Positions 23,440-31,659 of a stretch of DNA of 46,499 nucleotides are shown piece after piece. The number at the start of each line of letters is the position of its first letter. Position 1 is the stretch's first letter. The translations under genes were made by a program, and so were the position numbers. The stretch is from Lachnospiraceae bacterium (GTDB taxonomy: Bacteria > Bacillota > Clostridia > Lachnospirales > Lachnospiraceae), in assembly GCA_022792885.1 (NCBI GenBank), contig JAAWBX010000040.1, forward strand, positions 1 through 46,499. Reading direction: 5' to 3'. Under the pieces are notes generated by a model. The model did no database searches. It saw nothing but the letters and a program-made list of their open reading frames with translations, and was not told where the DNA came from.

Positions 23440-24744
23440 CTATATCTTGAAATTCCCGTTTTCTTCCTCCCCGGGACCGTCGTCCTTTTCCCCGGCCGCG
23501 CACGCCCCCGTCAGACGGCGGTAATACGCCTCGGGCAGATAACCCGCCACATGAATCCCGTCCTCCTCATATGACTCGGACAAAAGCTGCCCGTATTTCC
23601 GAATCACCTGAACCTTTCCGGCCTCCTCATAAGAAAACACGCGCTCCACATACCGGTTCCTCCTCCTGGAAACCTCCGAAATCGCTTCCTTCACGTCCTC
23701 CAAACCCTCGCCGTTCTTTGCCGAAACACAAAAAGAACGGTCCGCCTTAAAATCCCGGAAAGAATCCCCGTCCGGACAAACATCCGTCTTATTGAACAAA
23801 GTAAAAACCGGTTTGCCCTGGATCCCCAGCCGACGCAGCGTCTCATACACCACCTGCATCTGCCGCTCCCGGTCCGGATCGGAAGCATCCACCACGTGAA
23901 GCAGCAAATCCGCATATTTCGCCTCCTCCAGCGTACTTTGAAACGCCTCGATCAAATGATGCGGAAGCTTCCGGATAAACCCAACCGTATCCGTCAGCAG
24001 CACCGTATCCCCCTGCGGCAGCACAAATTCCCTTGTCGTAGGATCCAGCGTCGCGAACAACTTGTCCTCGGAAAGGACATCGGCTCCCGTCCAGGCGTTC
24101 AAAAGCGTAGATTTGCCGGCGTTCGTATAGCCGACCAGAGCCACCGTGAGAATCGGCGCGCGCTCCCGCTTCGCCCTTGTCACTTCCCTGTGTCTCGTTA
24201 CACCGCGCAGCTCTTCTTTTAAATGTGAAATTCTCTCATGGATTCGCCGCCGGTCGACCTCCAGTTTTTTCTCGCCCGGACCCCTGGTTCCGATCCCTCC
24301 TCCCAAACGGGACAGCGATTTTCTCATCCCCACCAGACGGGCCGCACGATCCTTCAACTGCGCCAGCTCCACCTGAATCTTCCCCTCCCGGCTGGAAGCC
24401 CTCGCCGCGAAAATATCCAGAATCACCATGGTCCGATCCATCACCTTCGTATCCAGGCTTTCTTCCAGATTTCGAAGCTGAACCGGTGAAAGTTCTTCAT
24501 CACAAACAACACCTGTGGCGTCCAGTTCCCACAGGCGTTCTTTTATCTCCTCTATCTTACCTTTTCCCAGATAAGTAACCGGATGCGGATGCTCCCGATT
24601 CTGGATCTGTTTTTCCACCGCCACCGCTTTGGCCGTCAAAACCAGCTTCTCCAGCTCCTTCAAAGAGGCCTCCGTATCGTCCCCGTCATTTTGGGAAACC
24701 CCGATCAAAATGACGCGCTCCTGCACCTGTTCCGTCTCCGTCAT
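23440..24744 (-). CDS. hflX: GTPase HflX
   Basis: This 434-residue GTPase of the HflX family binds the large ribosomal subunit and splits or rescues stalled ribosomes. The N-terminal glycine-rich domain holds the family signature VTYLGKGKIEEI and SRLGGGIGTRGPGEKKLEVD (about residues 145-165). The G domain shows GYTNAGKST, the DTVGF G3 motif and FNKTD. The C-terminal tail is short and acidic. It is close to the TPR lipoprotein gene (13 bases downstream of it), so the two could share a transcript. nrdD starts 114 bases beyond its end. Confidence 0.95.
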   Translation of the reverse strand: MTETEQVQERVILIGVSQNDGDDTEASLKELEKLVLTAKAVAVEKQIQNREHPHPVTYLGKGKIEEIKERLWELDATGVVCDEELSPVQLRNLEESLDTKVMDRTMVILDIFAARASSREGKIQVELAQLKDRAARLVGMRKSLSRLGGGIGTRGPGEKKLEVDRRRIHERISHLKEELRGVTRHREVTRAKRERAPILTVALVGYTNAGKSTLLNAWTGADVLSEDKLFATLDPTTREFVLPQGDTVLLTDTVGFIRKLPHHLIEAFQSTLEEAKYADLLLHVVDASDPDRERQMQVVYETLRRLGIQGKPVFTLFNKTDVCPDGDSFRDFKADRSFCVSAKNGEGLEDVKEAISEVSRRRNRYVERVFSYEEAGKVQVIRKYGQLLSESYEEDGIHVAGYLPEAYYRRLTGACAAGEKDDGPGEEENGNFKI

Positions 24745-24757
24745 AACATTCTCCCGT

Positions 24758-25906
24758 CTATCTCGTCCTCAAAAATTCAATCTCGTGCGTCGCCTCCGGG
24801 CTCTCGCCAAATTCCGCCTGCCAGGCTTCGAATTTTTCCAAGGCGGTCCGATATTCATGCAAATATTCATAACAAACGGCTTCGGCATATTTCAGATCTT
24901 TCTGGACGGACGCGTCGTTCAAAGCGATCCCCTGTCCAAGAAAATCCAAAGCGGTCCGATAATCCCCCTCTTCCATCTTAAGAAGAGCCAGTTCCCCGTA
25001 CAAAGGCGCTTTTTCCGGCGCCCGGTCCAACGCCTCCGTATATACCTGATACGCCTTCTGCGCTTCTCCCATCCGGCTGTAACTGTTTCCCAAAAAGATC
25101 AGACAGCGACTGTCCAGCGGAGCCTTTACCGCTTGAAACTCGGCAGCCGCGCTACTGTAATTCTCCAGCAAATACTGTATCTCTCCCCGGTACCGATGAA
25201 TCTCGTCGCTGTCCCCTCCGATCGTCAACGCACTCTTCAGGTAATTCGTCCCTTCTTCCGCATACCCCCGCTCATCCAACAACTTGTATATATTCATATA
25301 ATACGCATAATCTTTCGGAGCATGCGTCACGCCGGTGTTAAATTCCGCCAGCGCGCTCTCCAAAGAACCCTGCATCAGAAACGCACGTCCCCGCAGATAA
25401 CGGTAATCCGCGTTCTTCGGCTCCGCTTCCACCAAAATCCCGTAAGTCGCGACGGCTCCGGCATAATCTCCCATACCGAGTTCCGCCTCCGCCCGATACA
25501 AAAGCGTATCATATTCCGCCTGCCCTACTTTCGTGCCGGCCATCTCAATGGCGGTAAAAAAAGCCGCCACGGCTTCCTCATACCGCCCCTGCCTCAGATA
25601 TGAAATACCAAGCCCCCGGTAGGCGTACTTATCCTTTTCCGAAAGATTCAGCGCCATCTGAAAAGCCGATTCCGCGGAAGCGTAATCTTTCATCTCCAGA
25701 TAAGCCATTCCCATATTATCATAATAGAGAGGCTCCCGGTTATCCTCCACGATCGCTTCCTCAAATACGGCGACCGCCTCCGAAAACTGTCCCTCGCGAA
25801 ACAGCCGAAGCCCCTCCCGGTTCAAATCTTCCCCTTTGCCCGAACTGCAGCCGGCGCATAAAATCAGCACGACGCCAAACAAGAGCGCTCGTCTTATCTT
25901 TCTCAT
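24758..25906 (-). CDS. TPR-repeat lipoprotein
   Basis: This 382-residue protein has a lipoprotein signal (MRKIRRALLFGVVLILCAGC, Cys20 lipidated). It then has about nine or ten 34-residue tetratricopeptide repeats covering nearly the whole mature part, for example PLYYDNMGMAYLEMKDYASA and KYAYRGLGISYLRQGRYEEA. It should act as an anchored protein-protein scaffold on the outer face of the membrane. The partner is unknown. It lies between a SpoIID/LytB gene and hflX on the same strand. Confidence 0.9.
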   Translation of the reverse strand: MRKIRRALLFGVVLILCAGCSSGKGEDLNREGLRLFREGQFSEAVAVFEEAIVEDNREPLYYDNMGMAYLEMKDYASAESAFQMALNLSEKDKYAYRGLGISYLRQGRYEEAVAAFFTAIEMAGTKVGQAEYDTLLYRAEAELGMGDYAGAVATYGILVEAEPKNADYRYLRGRAFLMQGSLESALAEFNTGVTHAPKDYAYYMNIYKLLDERGYAEEGTNYLKSALTIGGDSDEIHRYRGEIQYLLENYSSAAAEFQAVKAPLDSRCLIFLGNSYSRMGEAQKAYQVYTEALDRAPEKAPLYGELALLKMEEGDYRTALDFLGQGIALNDASVQKDLKYAEAVCYEYLHEYRTALEKFEAWQAEFGESPEATHEIEFLRTR

Positions 25907-25987
25907 TGAATCTTTCCAAACCTTTTCCTTTGTCTTATCTTAATCATTATAACGAAAAGTCATGCATTGAACAAGAGAAATCTGAAT

Positions 25988-28363
25988 TTAATACACTCTG
26001 GCCAGCGTACAGTCCCGATAAAAATAAGCCAGTATTTCATCGTAACGTTTCCCGATACGCCCCAGATGGCAGGCCGCGTTCTGGCTCATACCGGCTCCAT
26101 GTCCGCTGCCGCCGCCGTAAATCGTATAGCCGCTCAGAACATCCCCCTCTTTTATCGGTTCCAGGTAAATATAGGCGCTGGGAAGAAGCGCGCCTTCCCG
26201 AACGATCGTATCCCCGTTTCGCGTGTAGCAGTAACCCGGATCACACAGCGCGGTTCGAATGGCGTTCTGATAAAGAATTCGGACGCTTCCGGCCGTCCCT
26301 TCCGCCTCCAGGATCCGGGCGACCCCGCCCTCTCCTCTCTGAACCACTTCCGCCCTTATCAGCGTCCCGATCGAAGAAATCTCTCCCGGCGCAAAACTGC
26401 CGTCGCCCTGTTTTACCAGCACCGAACCGGAAGAGGCCGGCAAAGACGCCAGGTACGCGTTGATTCGGTCCGCCATCTGCGAAAGCGGTACCGTTACCTG
26501 CCAGCGATACCAGGGAAAAGATGCCTCGTAAGCCGTCTCGTCCGTTCCCTGAATAAAGGTTCGAAAATCCTCCTCCCGCGTCAGATCCAGTTCCGCCGAC
26601 TCCTCTCCCAGCCAGTTGCCGGCCAGGTAGGGAAACGCGGCTTCGTCGCCGCCCCAGGCCGCCCCGTCCGTCGTATGGCCGCATGAAGTCGAAAAATAAT
26701 AAGCCGTAATGATTTTCCCGTCATGGGCAAGAATCTGTCCGTAAGTTTCTTCCACCGCCTGCCTCGACAATTCCGAAGCGTTCGAATTGTTGTATACCTG
26801 AAAAGAAACGCTGTCGTCTACATGCGCGCCGTAGGCAAGATAGGTATTTCCCTCCATCTGCCGGCAGGCGTAGCTCCGCGCGCAAACCGCCTGGGCCTTC
26901 AACGCTTCCAGTCCGTAACTTTCCGGCATCTCGCTGGGAAGTACATCTACCAAATACTCTTCCAGTAAAATCTCATTGATCAGCACGATACCGCCATCCG
27001 CCGCCAGAAGTTCCATTCGCCCTCCGTAAAGCGGCGTCCCGGAGCCTCTGGTCAACGATAGAACCTGTATCTTTCCGCCTTCGGAAGGAGAGATAATCAC
27101 CCGCCCCTCCTGAAAACAGGCGTCGCCCGGTTGCCAGCTTAAAACCTGTCCCGCCGTACAGAAATCGGTTCGCTCGCCGCAGGTCACGGTGAAATCCCGA
27201 TCGCAGGTCAATTCCACCCGGTCATGAACGATACCGGAAAATCCGTTGGTCTTCAGAAGAACCCGAATATTCGTCGCCTCAAACGCTTTCTCCGTCAGCA
27301 CGCCGCAGATCGCCCCGTTTGCCACAATAAATCTCTGGACCTCGTTCCCCAGATGGATATCCTCCCGTTCCTGCTTTTCCAACTCCCCGTATGTCTTATA
27401 CACTTTCATCGTATCCTGTACCGGCACATCCCCATAACCCTGAATCTCAATCGCGTTTTCCTTGACGGCCAGCACTTTTCCGGTAATACTTTCCCGCTTC
27501 AGATCCAGGCGAACCACCCTGCCTTCCGACAAGGTCACATCCGCCACGGTCGGTTCATAATCCGTTTCCACTTCCCGGCTTTCCAGGTGATAGGTCTTGG
27601 TATAACCGTCCAGGAAAAAGGATAGAAGAGTCCCGGTTTCCTCTCCTTTTTCGCCCTGTCTCACCTCGGGCTTCAGCTCGGTAATCAACACGTTTTCATA
27701 ACAGATTCCCGTCTCCGCAGTCCCGATTATCTTTAAAATCTCATCTTCCCTCACCCAGGCATTTACTTTACAGTCCACATATTCATTCAGGCTCAAACCC
27801 TCAAAACCGATCTCACCCTGATCCGTAGCCGCCTTCCAAGCCGGCAGATCGGAAAATTCCGCCGGGGTTCCATATAAAAGGAGACTTTTTTCCTCTACCT
27901 CTCCTCCGGCCTGCTCCCGCATCTCTTCCCAGACCTGCTCCCACAAACCTCTCGGAACCGCTTCTTCCCATTCCCGCCGGTCCGTCTCCCGGTTTGTCCA
28001 TTGAGAAGACACGCCCATGCGCTCCAAAAGCCCCCAGAGCTCGGAATATGTATAAGCACTTTCCATCTTTTCCGCGGAAGCCGGCGTTTCCACCTCCGTC
28101 CAAAAACCCTTCTGATACAAAAAATCCGCATACTTTGTATACCAGGCGCCCTGCTCCTCTTCCGGAAAACAGCTCCCGGCCAGACTTTCCTCGCATTCCG
28201 TCCGGCTTCCGATCAAAAGCGCGGTCTCCTTCGCCGCTTCCGCCCGGCTTACCGGCTCGTCGTCCGGATCGGAGCTCAGCCAGGAAAAAAAAGACGGCTG
28301 AAGCATAAGAACCAGACAAACCACTGCAATCCCGATCCCGATAATTTTTTTCCCTCTACGCAT
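25988..28363 (-). CDS. SpoIID/LytB domain protein with a long N-terminal extension
   Basis: This 791-residue protein has an N-terminal membrane anchor or signal (KKIIGIGIAVVCLVLMLQPS). A region of roughly 400 residues follows that I do not recognise, containing short beta-rich repeats. The C-terminal SpoIID/LytB domain runs from about residue 440: EILLEEYLVDVLPSEMPESY, LKAQAVCARSYACRQ, YYFSTSCGHTTDGA and, near the end, GHGAGMSQNAACHLG. SpoIID is a lytic transglycosylase acting on peptidoglycan during engulfment; LytB-type relatives modify autolysins. Typical SpoIID is about 340 residues, so this is an enlarged family member and probably a vegetative wall protein. GGAGG precedes the ATG by nine bases. 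Confidence 0.88.
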   Translation of the reverse strand: MRRGKKIIGIGIAVVCLVLMLQPSFFSWLSSDPDDEPVSRAEAAKETALLIGSRTECEESLAGSCFPEEEQGAWYTKYADFLYQKGFWTEVETPASAEKMESAYTYSELWGLLERMGVSSQWTNRETDRREWEEAVPRGLWEQVWEEMREQAGGEVEEKSLLLYGTPAEFSDLPAWKAATDQGEIGFEGLSLNEYVDCKVNAWVREDEILKIIGTAETGICYENVLITELKPEVRQGEKGEETGTLLSFFLDGYTKTYHLESREVETDYEPTVADVTLSEGRVVRLDLKRESITGKVLAVKENAIEIQGYGDVPVQDTMKVYKTYGELEKQEREDIHLGNEVQRFIVANGAICGVLTEKAFEATNIRVLLKTNGFSGIVHDRVELTCDRDFTVTCGERTDFCTAGQVLSWQPGDACFQEGRVIISPSEGGKIQVLSLTRGSGTPLYGGRMELLAADGGIVLINEILLEEYLVDVLPSEMPESYGLEALKAQAVCARSYACRQMEGNTYLAYGAHVDDSVSFQVYNNSNASELSRQAVEETYGQILAHDGKIITAYYFSTSCGHTTDGAAWGGDEAAFPYLAGNWLGEESAELDLTREEDFRTFIQGTDETAYEASFPWYRWQVTVPLSQMADRINAYLASLPASSGSVLVKQGDGSFAPGEISSIGTLIRAEVVQRGEGGVARILEAEGTAGSVRILYQNAIRTALCDPGYCYTRNGDTIVREGALLPSAYIYLEPIKEGDVLSGYTIYGGGSGHGAGMSQNAACHLGRIGKRYDEILAYFYRDCTLARVY

Positions 28364-28471
28364 TTCCCAAGACCTCCGTTAGAGCATTATATGGACAGGA
28401 AAACCAAAATAGAACGGCTTCCGCAGAAGAAAAGACCGCGGAAGCCGCAAAGAAAAATCGGTAAATTCTCT

Positions 28472-29236
28472 TTAATACTTCTTAAACGCCGCACAGGAAA
28501 CCATGCAGACCGGGCAGGCGCCGGAGTTATCACCAATCTTTATGTAACCGCAGGTAGGACACAGATAGATATCCGCCTCCTCCAAATTATCCAGATTATC
28601 CAGGTAATCCTGATAATTCTTGGCGTGACACTCCTCCGCTTTCATGGCGCGATTAAAGATCGCCGCCGCCGCATCCAACTCTTCACTCTGCGCAGCTTCC
28701 AAAAACTCCGGATACATCTCCGTATATTCATAGGTTTCCCCGTCGATGGCCGCCTGAAGATTCTCCGCCGTCGTACCCGGCTTCGGAGTATCCGGCGTCG
28801 CCTCTTTCGAAGAAACGTCCATCGCGAAGGCCAGATCATACTCGTCCCCCGCATGAATCCTCTCGGCGTCGGCCGTTGCCCGGAACAGTCTTGCTACCTG
28901 CTTATACCCTTCCTTATCGGCCGCTTCCGCAAAAGCATCATACTTGGTATAGGCATTCGTCTCGCCGCCGATCGCCGTATTCAGGTTCCCGTAAGAAGCG
29001 CCCGTGTGACCTCCGGCCGTTGCCCCGTTTGCCGCATCCGCCGCCGTCGTACCGGCCGCTGCGGTCGTACCGGCCCCGCTCGTATCCGCCGCCGAACCGG
29101 CGCCCGAAGGCGACGAAGAACAGGCCCCCAATACGCCCACGGCTCCTACCGCCACCGTACCGGCGGCCACCGCTTTAATAAACTCTCTCCTGGACAGCCC
29201 CTTCGCCGCCGCCATTTCTTCTACGGACATTTTCAT
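28472..29236 (-). CDS. Tat-exported lipoprotein rubrerythrin
   Basis: This 254-residue protein starts with a twin-arginine signal (SRREFIKAVAAG, Arg16-Arg17) and a lipobox VLGAC (Cys39). A low-complexity Gly/Ala/Thr linker to about residue 80 follows, then a rubrerythrin four-helix bundle. Diiron ligands are visible as GGETNAYTKY, DAERIHA, DGETYEYTEMY and EECHAKNY. A rubredoxin-like domain with C226/C229 and C241/C244 closes the protein. Rubrerythrins reduce peroxide and are normally cytoplasmic. Here the signals predict a folded metalloprotein exported by Tat and anchored outside. AAGGAG lies six bases upstream of the ATG. Export is inferred from motifs. Confidence 0.9.
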   Translation of the reverse strand: MKMSVEEMAAAKGLSRREFIKAVAAGTVAVGAVGVLGACSSSPSGAGSAADTSGAGTTAAAGTTAADAANGATAGGHTGASYGNLNTAIGGETNAYTKYDAFAEAADKEGYKQVARLFRATADAERIHAGDEYDLAFAMDVSSKEATPDTPKPGTTAENLQAAIDGETYEYTEMYPEFLEAAQSEELDAAAAIFNRAMKAEECHAKNYQDYLDNLDNLEEADIYLCPTCGYIKIGDNSGACPVCMVSCAAFKKY

Positions 29237-29365
29237 ACAAAACTCCTTCCCTGTTTCCTCTCACCGAAAACAATATCTTTTTTTGATTATATTACAGGAA
29301 AAGTCTCAAAAAAGCAATAACAAAATCAATAATTATTCTTATTTTTTGTATTTCTTTTCATACAA

Positions 29366-29391
29366 AAAGGACGATGTCTCCACCGTCCTTT
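29366..29391 (-). terminator. Terminator of the probable 6S RNA
   Basis: AAAGGACG (29366-29373) pairs with CGTCCTTT (29384-29391), and the minus strand continues TTTTTG. Confidence 0.75.
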
Positions 29392-29577
29392 AAAATACCC
29401 AAAATGCCGGTTCCCGCCGTTCTGACGCCTAGCCAAGCTAGGTGGGCTTCCTCAGATTGCCTTCTGCCTTCCACTGATTATAAATGAGGCCTGACATCCG
29501 GACAAACGATTCGGATTCCCTTATGTCATAATGTAGGTTCAAAAAAGCAGGAGTATCGAACACCCCAGGAATACTGT
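29366..29577 (-). ncRNA. ssrS: Probable 6S RNA
   Basis: About 212 bases on the minus strand with their own promoter and terminator and no plausible ORF. The ends can close: UUCCUG (29566-29571) with CGGGAA (29411-29416), then GUUC (29558-29561) with GAAC (29419-29422). Inside are long paired regions and a short hairpin CCUAGC-UUG-GCUAGG (about 29428-29442) on the 3' side. This matches 6S RNA design: closing stem, large central bubble and a small hairpin on its 3' strand. 6S RNA binds housekeeping RNA polymerase by mimicking an open promoter. A different structured RNA is possible; a covariance-model search would decide. Confidence 0.6.
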
Positions 29578-29583
29578 AAGCTT

Positions 29584-29612
29584 AGTATACCCGAATCCAC
29601 TCTCTTTTGCAA
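29584..29612 (-). promoter_or_regulatory. Promoter of the probable 6S RNA
   Basis: On the minus strand, -35 TTGCAA (29607-29612) and -10 TATACT (29584-29589) are 17 bases apart. The predicted start is near 29577, at the foot of the closing stem. Confidence 0.7.
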
Positions 29613-29670
29613 GACAGTCTGACATTTTTCTATGGTAATTTTTCGCAAACAAATCCCATAAAAACCGGCT

Positions 29671-30852
29671 TTACCGAAGGAAAACCGAATCGGCAAAACT
29701 CTCTCCGTCCGTCTTTCCCGGAACATTGAGATATGCAAGAATTGAGGCGGCAATATCCGAAAAGCTCCGTCTTGTCCCCAGATTCACATTCTTTTTGACC
29801 GGCTTCCCCAAGATCAAAAGCGGCACATACTCCCGGGAATGGTCGGTGGACGCGGTGGACGGATCACAACCGTGATCGGCCGTGATCATCAGAACATCTT
29901 CCTCCTTCATGGCCGCCAGAAGCTCCGGCAGGCGACCGTCAAAATACGTCAGGGCCCCGGCGTAGCCGTCCACATCGTTCCGATGCCCGTAAAGCATATC
30001 ATAGTCCACCAGATTCGTAAAAAGGAGCCCTTCAAAATCCTCCCGAATCCAAGCCAGGGTTTTCTCAATACCCTCTTCATTCCCCGCCGTAAGCACCGTG
30101 TGGGTCAGCCCCTTTCCGGCAAAGATATCATAAATCTTTCCCACGCCGCGAACCTGACGGCCGGAAGAACCGATAAAATCCAGCATGGTATTCTTCCCCG
30201 GCGTCAGCGAATAATCGTGGCGGCGGCTTGTTCGCACAAAGGGCCAGTCCCCGGCGAAAGGCCGGGCAATCACGCGCCCCACTGCAAAGGGTCCCTGACA
30301 GAGCGTCCGGGCCGCCTCGCAGCACCGATACAGTTCTTCCACGGATACAACCTCCTCATGGGCCGCGATCTGTAAAACACTGTCCGCCGACGTATACACG
30401 ATCAATCCGCCGGTGCGCTTCTGCTCCTCCCCATAATCCCGGATCACTTCCGTTCCCGAATAAGGTCGGTTGCACAATATCTTTCTCCCCGTTTCCCGCT
30501 CCAGCGCTTCCAGCAGTTCTCTCGGAAACCCTTCCGGAAACAACGGCATAGGCTTCTCCGAAATCAGGCCCGCGATCTCCCAATGGCCGGTTGTCGTATC
30601 TTTTCCCGCCGACCGTTCCGCCAACCGGCCAAACGCACCCGAAAAGACTTTTAAAGGTTCCCTCCCGCCCAAAAAATCCTTTATTCCGTCGATCTGAAAC
30701 AATCCGGCGTCCGCCAGATGTTCCAGATGAAAATACGGACTCCCGGAAACCGCCCGAAGGGTATTGCTTCCCTCGTCCCCATAAAGGCCCGCATCCGGCA
30801 GTTCCCCGATCCCTACGCTGTCCAGCACAATCAAGATCACCCGTTTTCCCAT
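29671..30852 (-). CDS. deoB: Phosphopentomutase
   Basis: This 393-residue enzyme interconverts (deoxy)ribose 1-phosphate and 5-phosphate in nucleoside salvage. It has alkaline-phosphatase-fold metal sites: VLDSVGIGELPDA at the N-terminus with the first aspartate, DTTTGHWE with the phosphorylated threonine, and TADHGCDPSTASTDHSREYV near the end. The length is exactly that of the family. The start at 30852 (MGKRVILIVLDS) is chosen from homology. It lies eight bases after the TIGR03915 gene, so it should be read from the same SOS-box promoter. That is unusual, as deoB normally sits with pnp or deoA genes. Confidence 0.95.
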   Translation of the reverse strand: MGKRVILIVLDSVGIGELPDAGLYGDEGSNTLRAVSGSPYFHLEHLADAGLFQIDGIKDFLGGREPLKVFSGAFGRLAERSAGKDTTTGHWEIAGLISEKPMPLFPEGFPRELLEALERETGRKILCNRPYSGTEVIRDYGEEQKRTGGLIVYTSADSVLQIAAHEEVVSVEELYRCCEAARTLCQGPFAVGRVIARPFAGDWPFVRTSRRHDYSLTPGKNTMLDFIGSSGRQVRGVGKIYDIFAGKGLTHTVLTAGNEEGIEKTLAWIREDFEGLLFTNLVDYDMLYGHRNDVDGYAGALTYFDGRLPELLAAMKEEDVLMITADHGCDPSTASTDHSREYVPLLILGKPVKKNVNLGTRRSFSDIAASILAYLNVPGKTDGESFADSVFLR

Positions 30853-30860
30853 ATGTTTTC

Positions 30861-31637
30861 TTACCGTTTCTCCTTCTCCCAAAACTCGACCGCGTTCTCG
30901 CGGTAACGCAAAGGCATCATATTTCTCTGACAGTTCGGATTCCGCCTCTGTTCGATCCCGATCGTCCGGAAAAAAGTCCTCCACAGAGCCTGAAAGCGTT
31001 CCTCCTCCTCGGATTCTTTCAGCATCCGCTCCCATTCGCTCCCTTCCGGCCGCACCAAAACCCAGGGACCGTCCGCCCGATGAACCACAACGTCCCGCCA
31101 GGTTTCGTCGTAAATCGCCCAGTCCTCGCTCGGCATCCGATCCTCAAAATCCGGCGCCATCAATACGGCAACCCGGTTCACCGGTTTTATCTTACCAAAA
31201 TATATGCCGCTCTTCAACTGTTTAAACCGAATAAATTCACGGAACAAATGCGCCTCGTTCGCAACATAGCGGCTGGCTTCAAATACCGCCATAACGGCCG
31301 GATCGGCAAGCCTCGTCGTCACACCGGATCCGTAGCGAAAACCCGCGATCAAAAACCGGTAAATCTTGTCCGCCTTCCCCGGATCCGCCGACAACGCGGT
31401 GCGAAAAACCAAGTGATACGCCTTCTCGGAAATCTTACTCCGGATGGATCTTGCCACTTTCTCTGCCTTTCCGGAATCCGTGCGCACCGCATGATAACGC
31501 GAGAACAAAGAAAGCGTCCTCGCTTCCTCCACTTCCACCCGCACGTTTTCATGGCCGTATCCGGAAGCCCAGGCATCATAGATCCCGGTAAATATCCCGT
31601 CTATCTCATTCTCGCACAAATATACATTCGTCTCCAT
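30861..31637 (-). CDS. TIGR03915 family putative DNA repair protein
   Basis: This 258-residue protein has the family features CENEIDGIFTGIYDAW near the N-terminus and, at the C-terminus, WRTFFRTIGIEQRRNPNCQR followed by the aromatic tail. The family is encoded almost always next to the TIGR03916 radical SAM protein and is named a probable DNA metabolism or repair protein. Its reaction is not established to my knowledge. I chose the ATG at 31637 because AAGGAAGGGGGG lies upstream; the open frame to 31796 only overlaps the radical SAM gene. It starts 22 bases after that gene and is followed by deoB, all under the promoter at 33178-33244. Confidence 0.85.
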   Translation of the reverse strand: METNVYLCENEIDGIFTGIYDAWASGYGHENVRVEVEEARTLSLFSRYHAVRTDSGKAEKVARSIRSKISEKAYHLVFRTALSADPGKADKIYRFLIAGFRYGSGVTTRLADPAVMAVFEASRYVANEAHLFREFIRFKQLKSGIYFGKIKPVNRVAVLMAPDFEDRMPSEDWAIYDETWRDVVVHRADGPWVLVRPEGSEWERMLKESEEEERFQALWRTFFRTIGIEQRRNPNCQRNMMPLRYRENAVEFWEKEKR

Positions 31638-31659
31638 CCCGGCCCCCCTTCCTTTCCCT

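Noticed and set aside
28001..29320. 439-codon plus-strand ORF
   Set aside because: It is antisense to the SpoIID and rubrerythrin genes and crosses their gap; highly Arg-rich with no domain features.
29526..29753. 75-codon minus-strand ORF upstream of the probable 6S RNA
   Set aside because: It overlaps the end of deoB in another frame, spans the 6S promoter and has no ribosome binding site.
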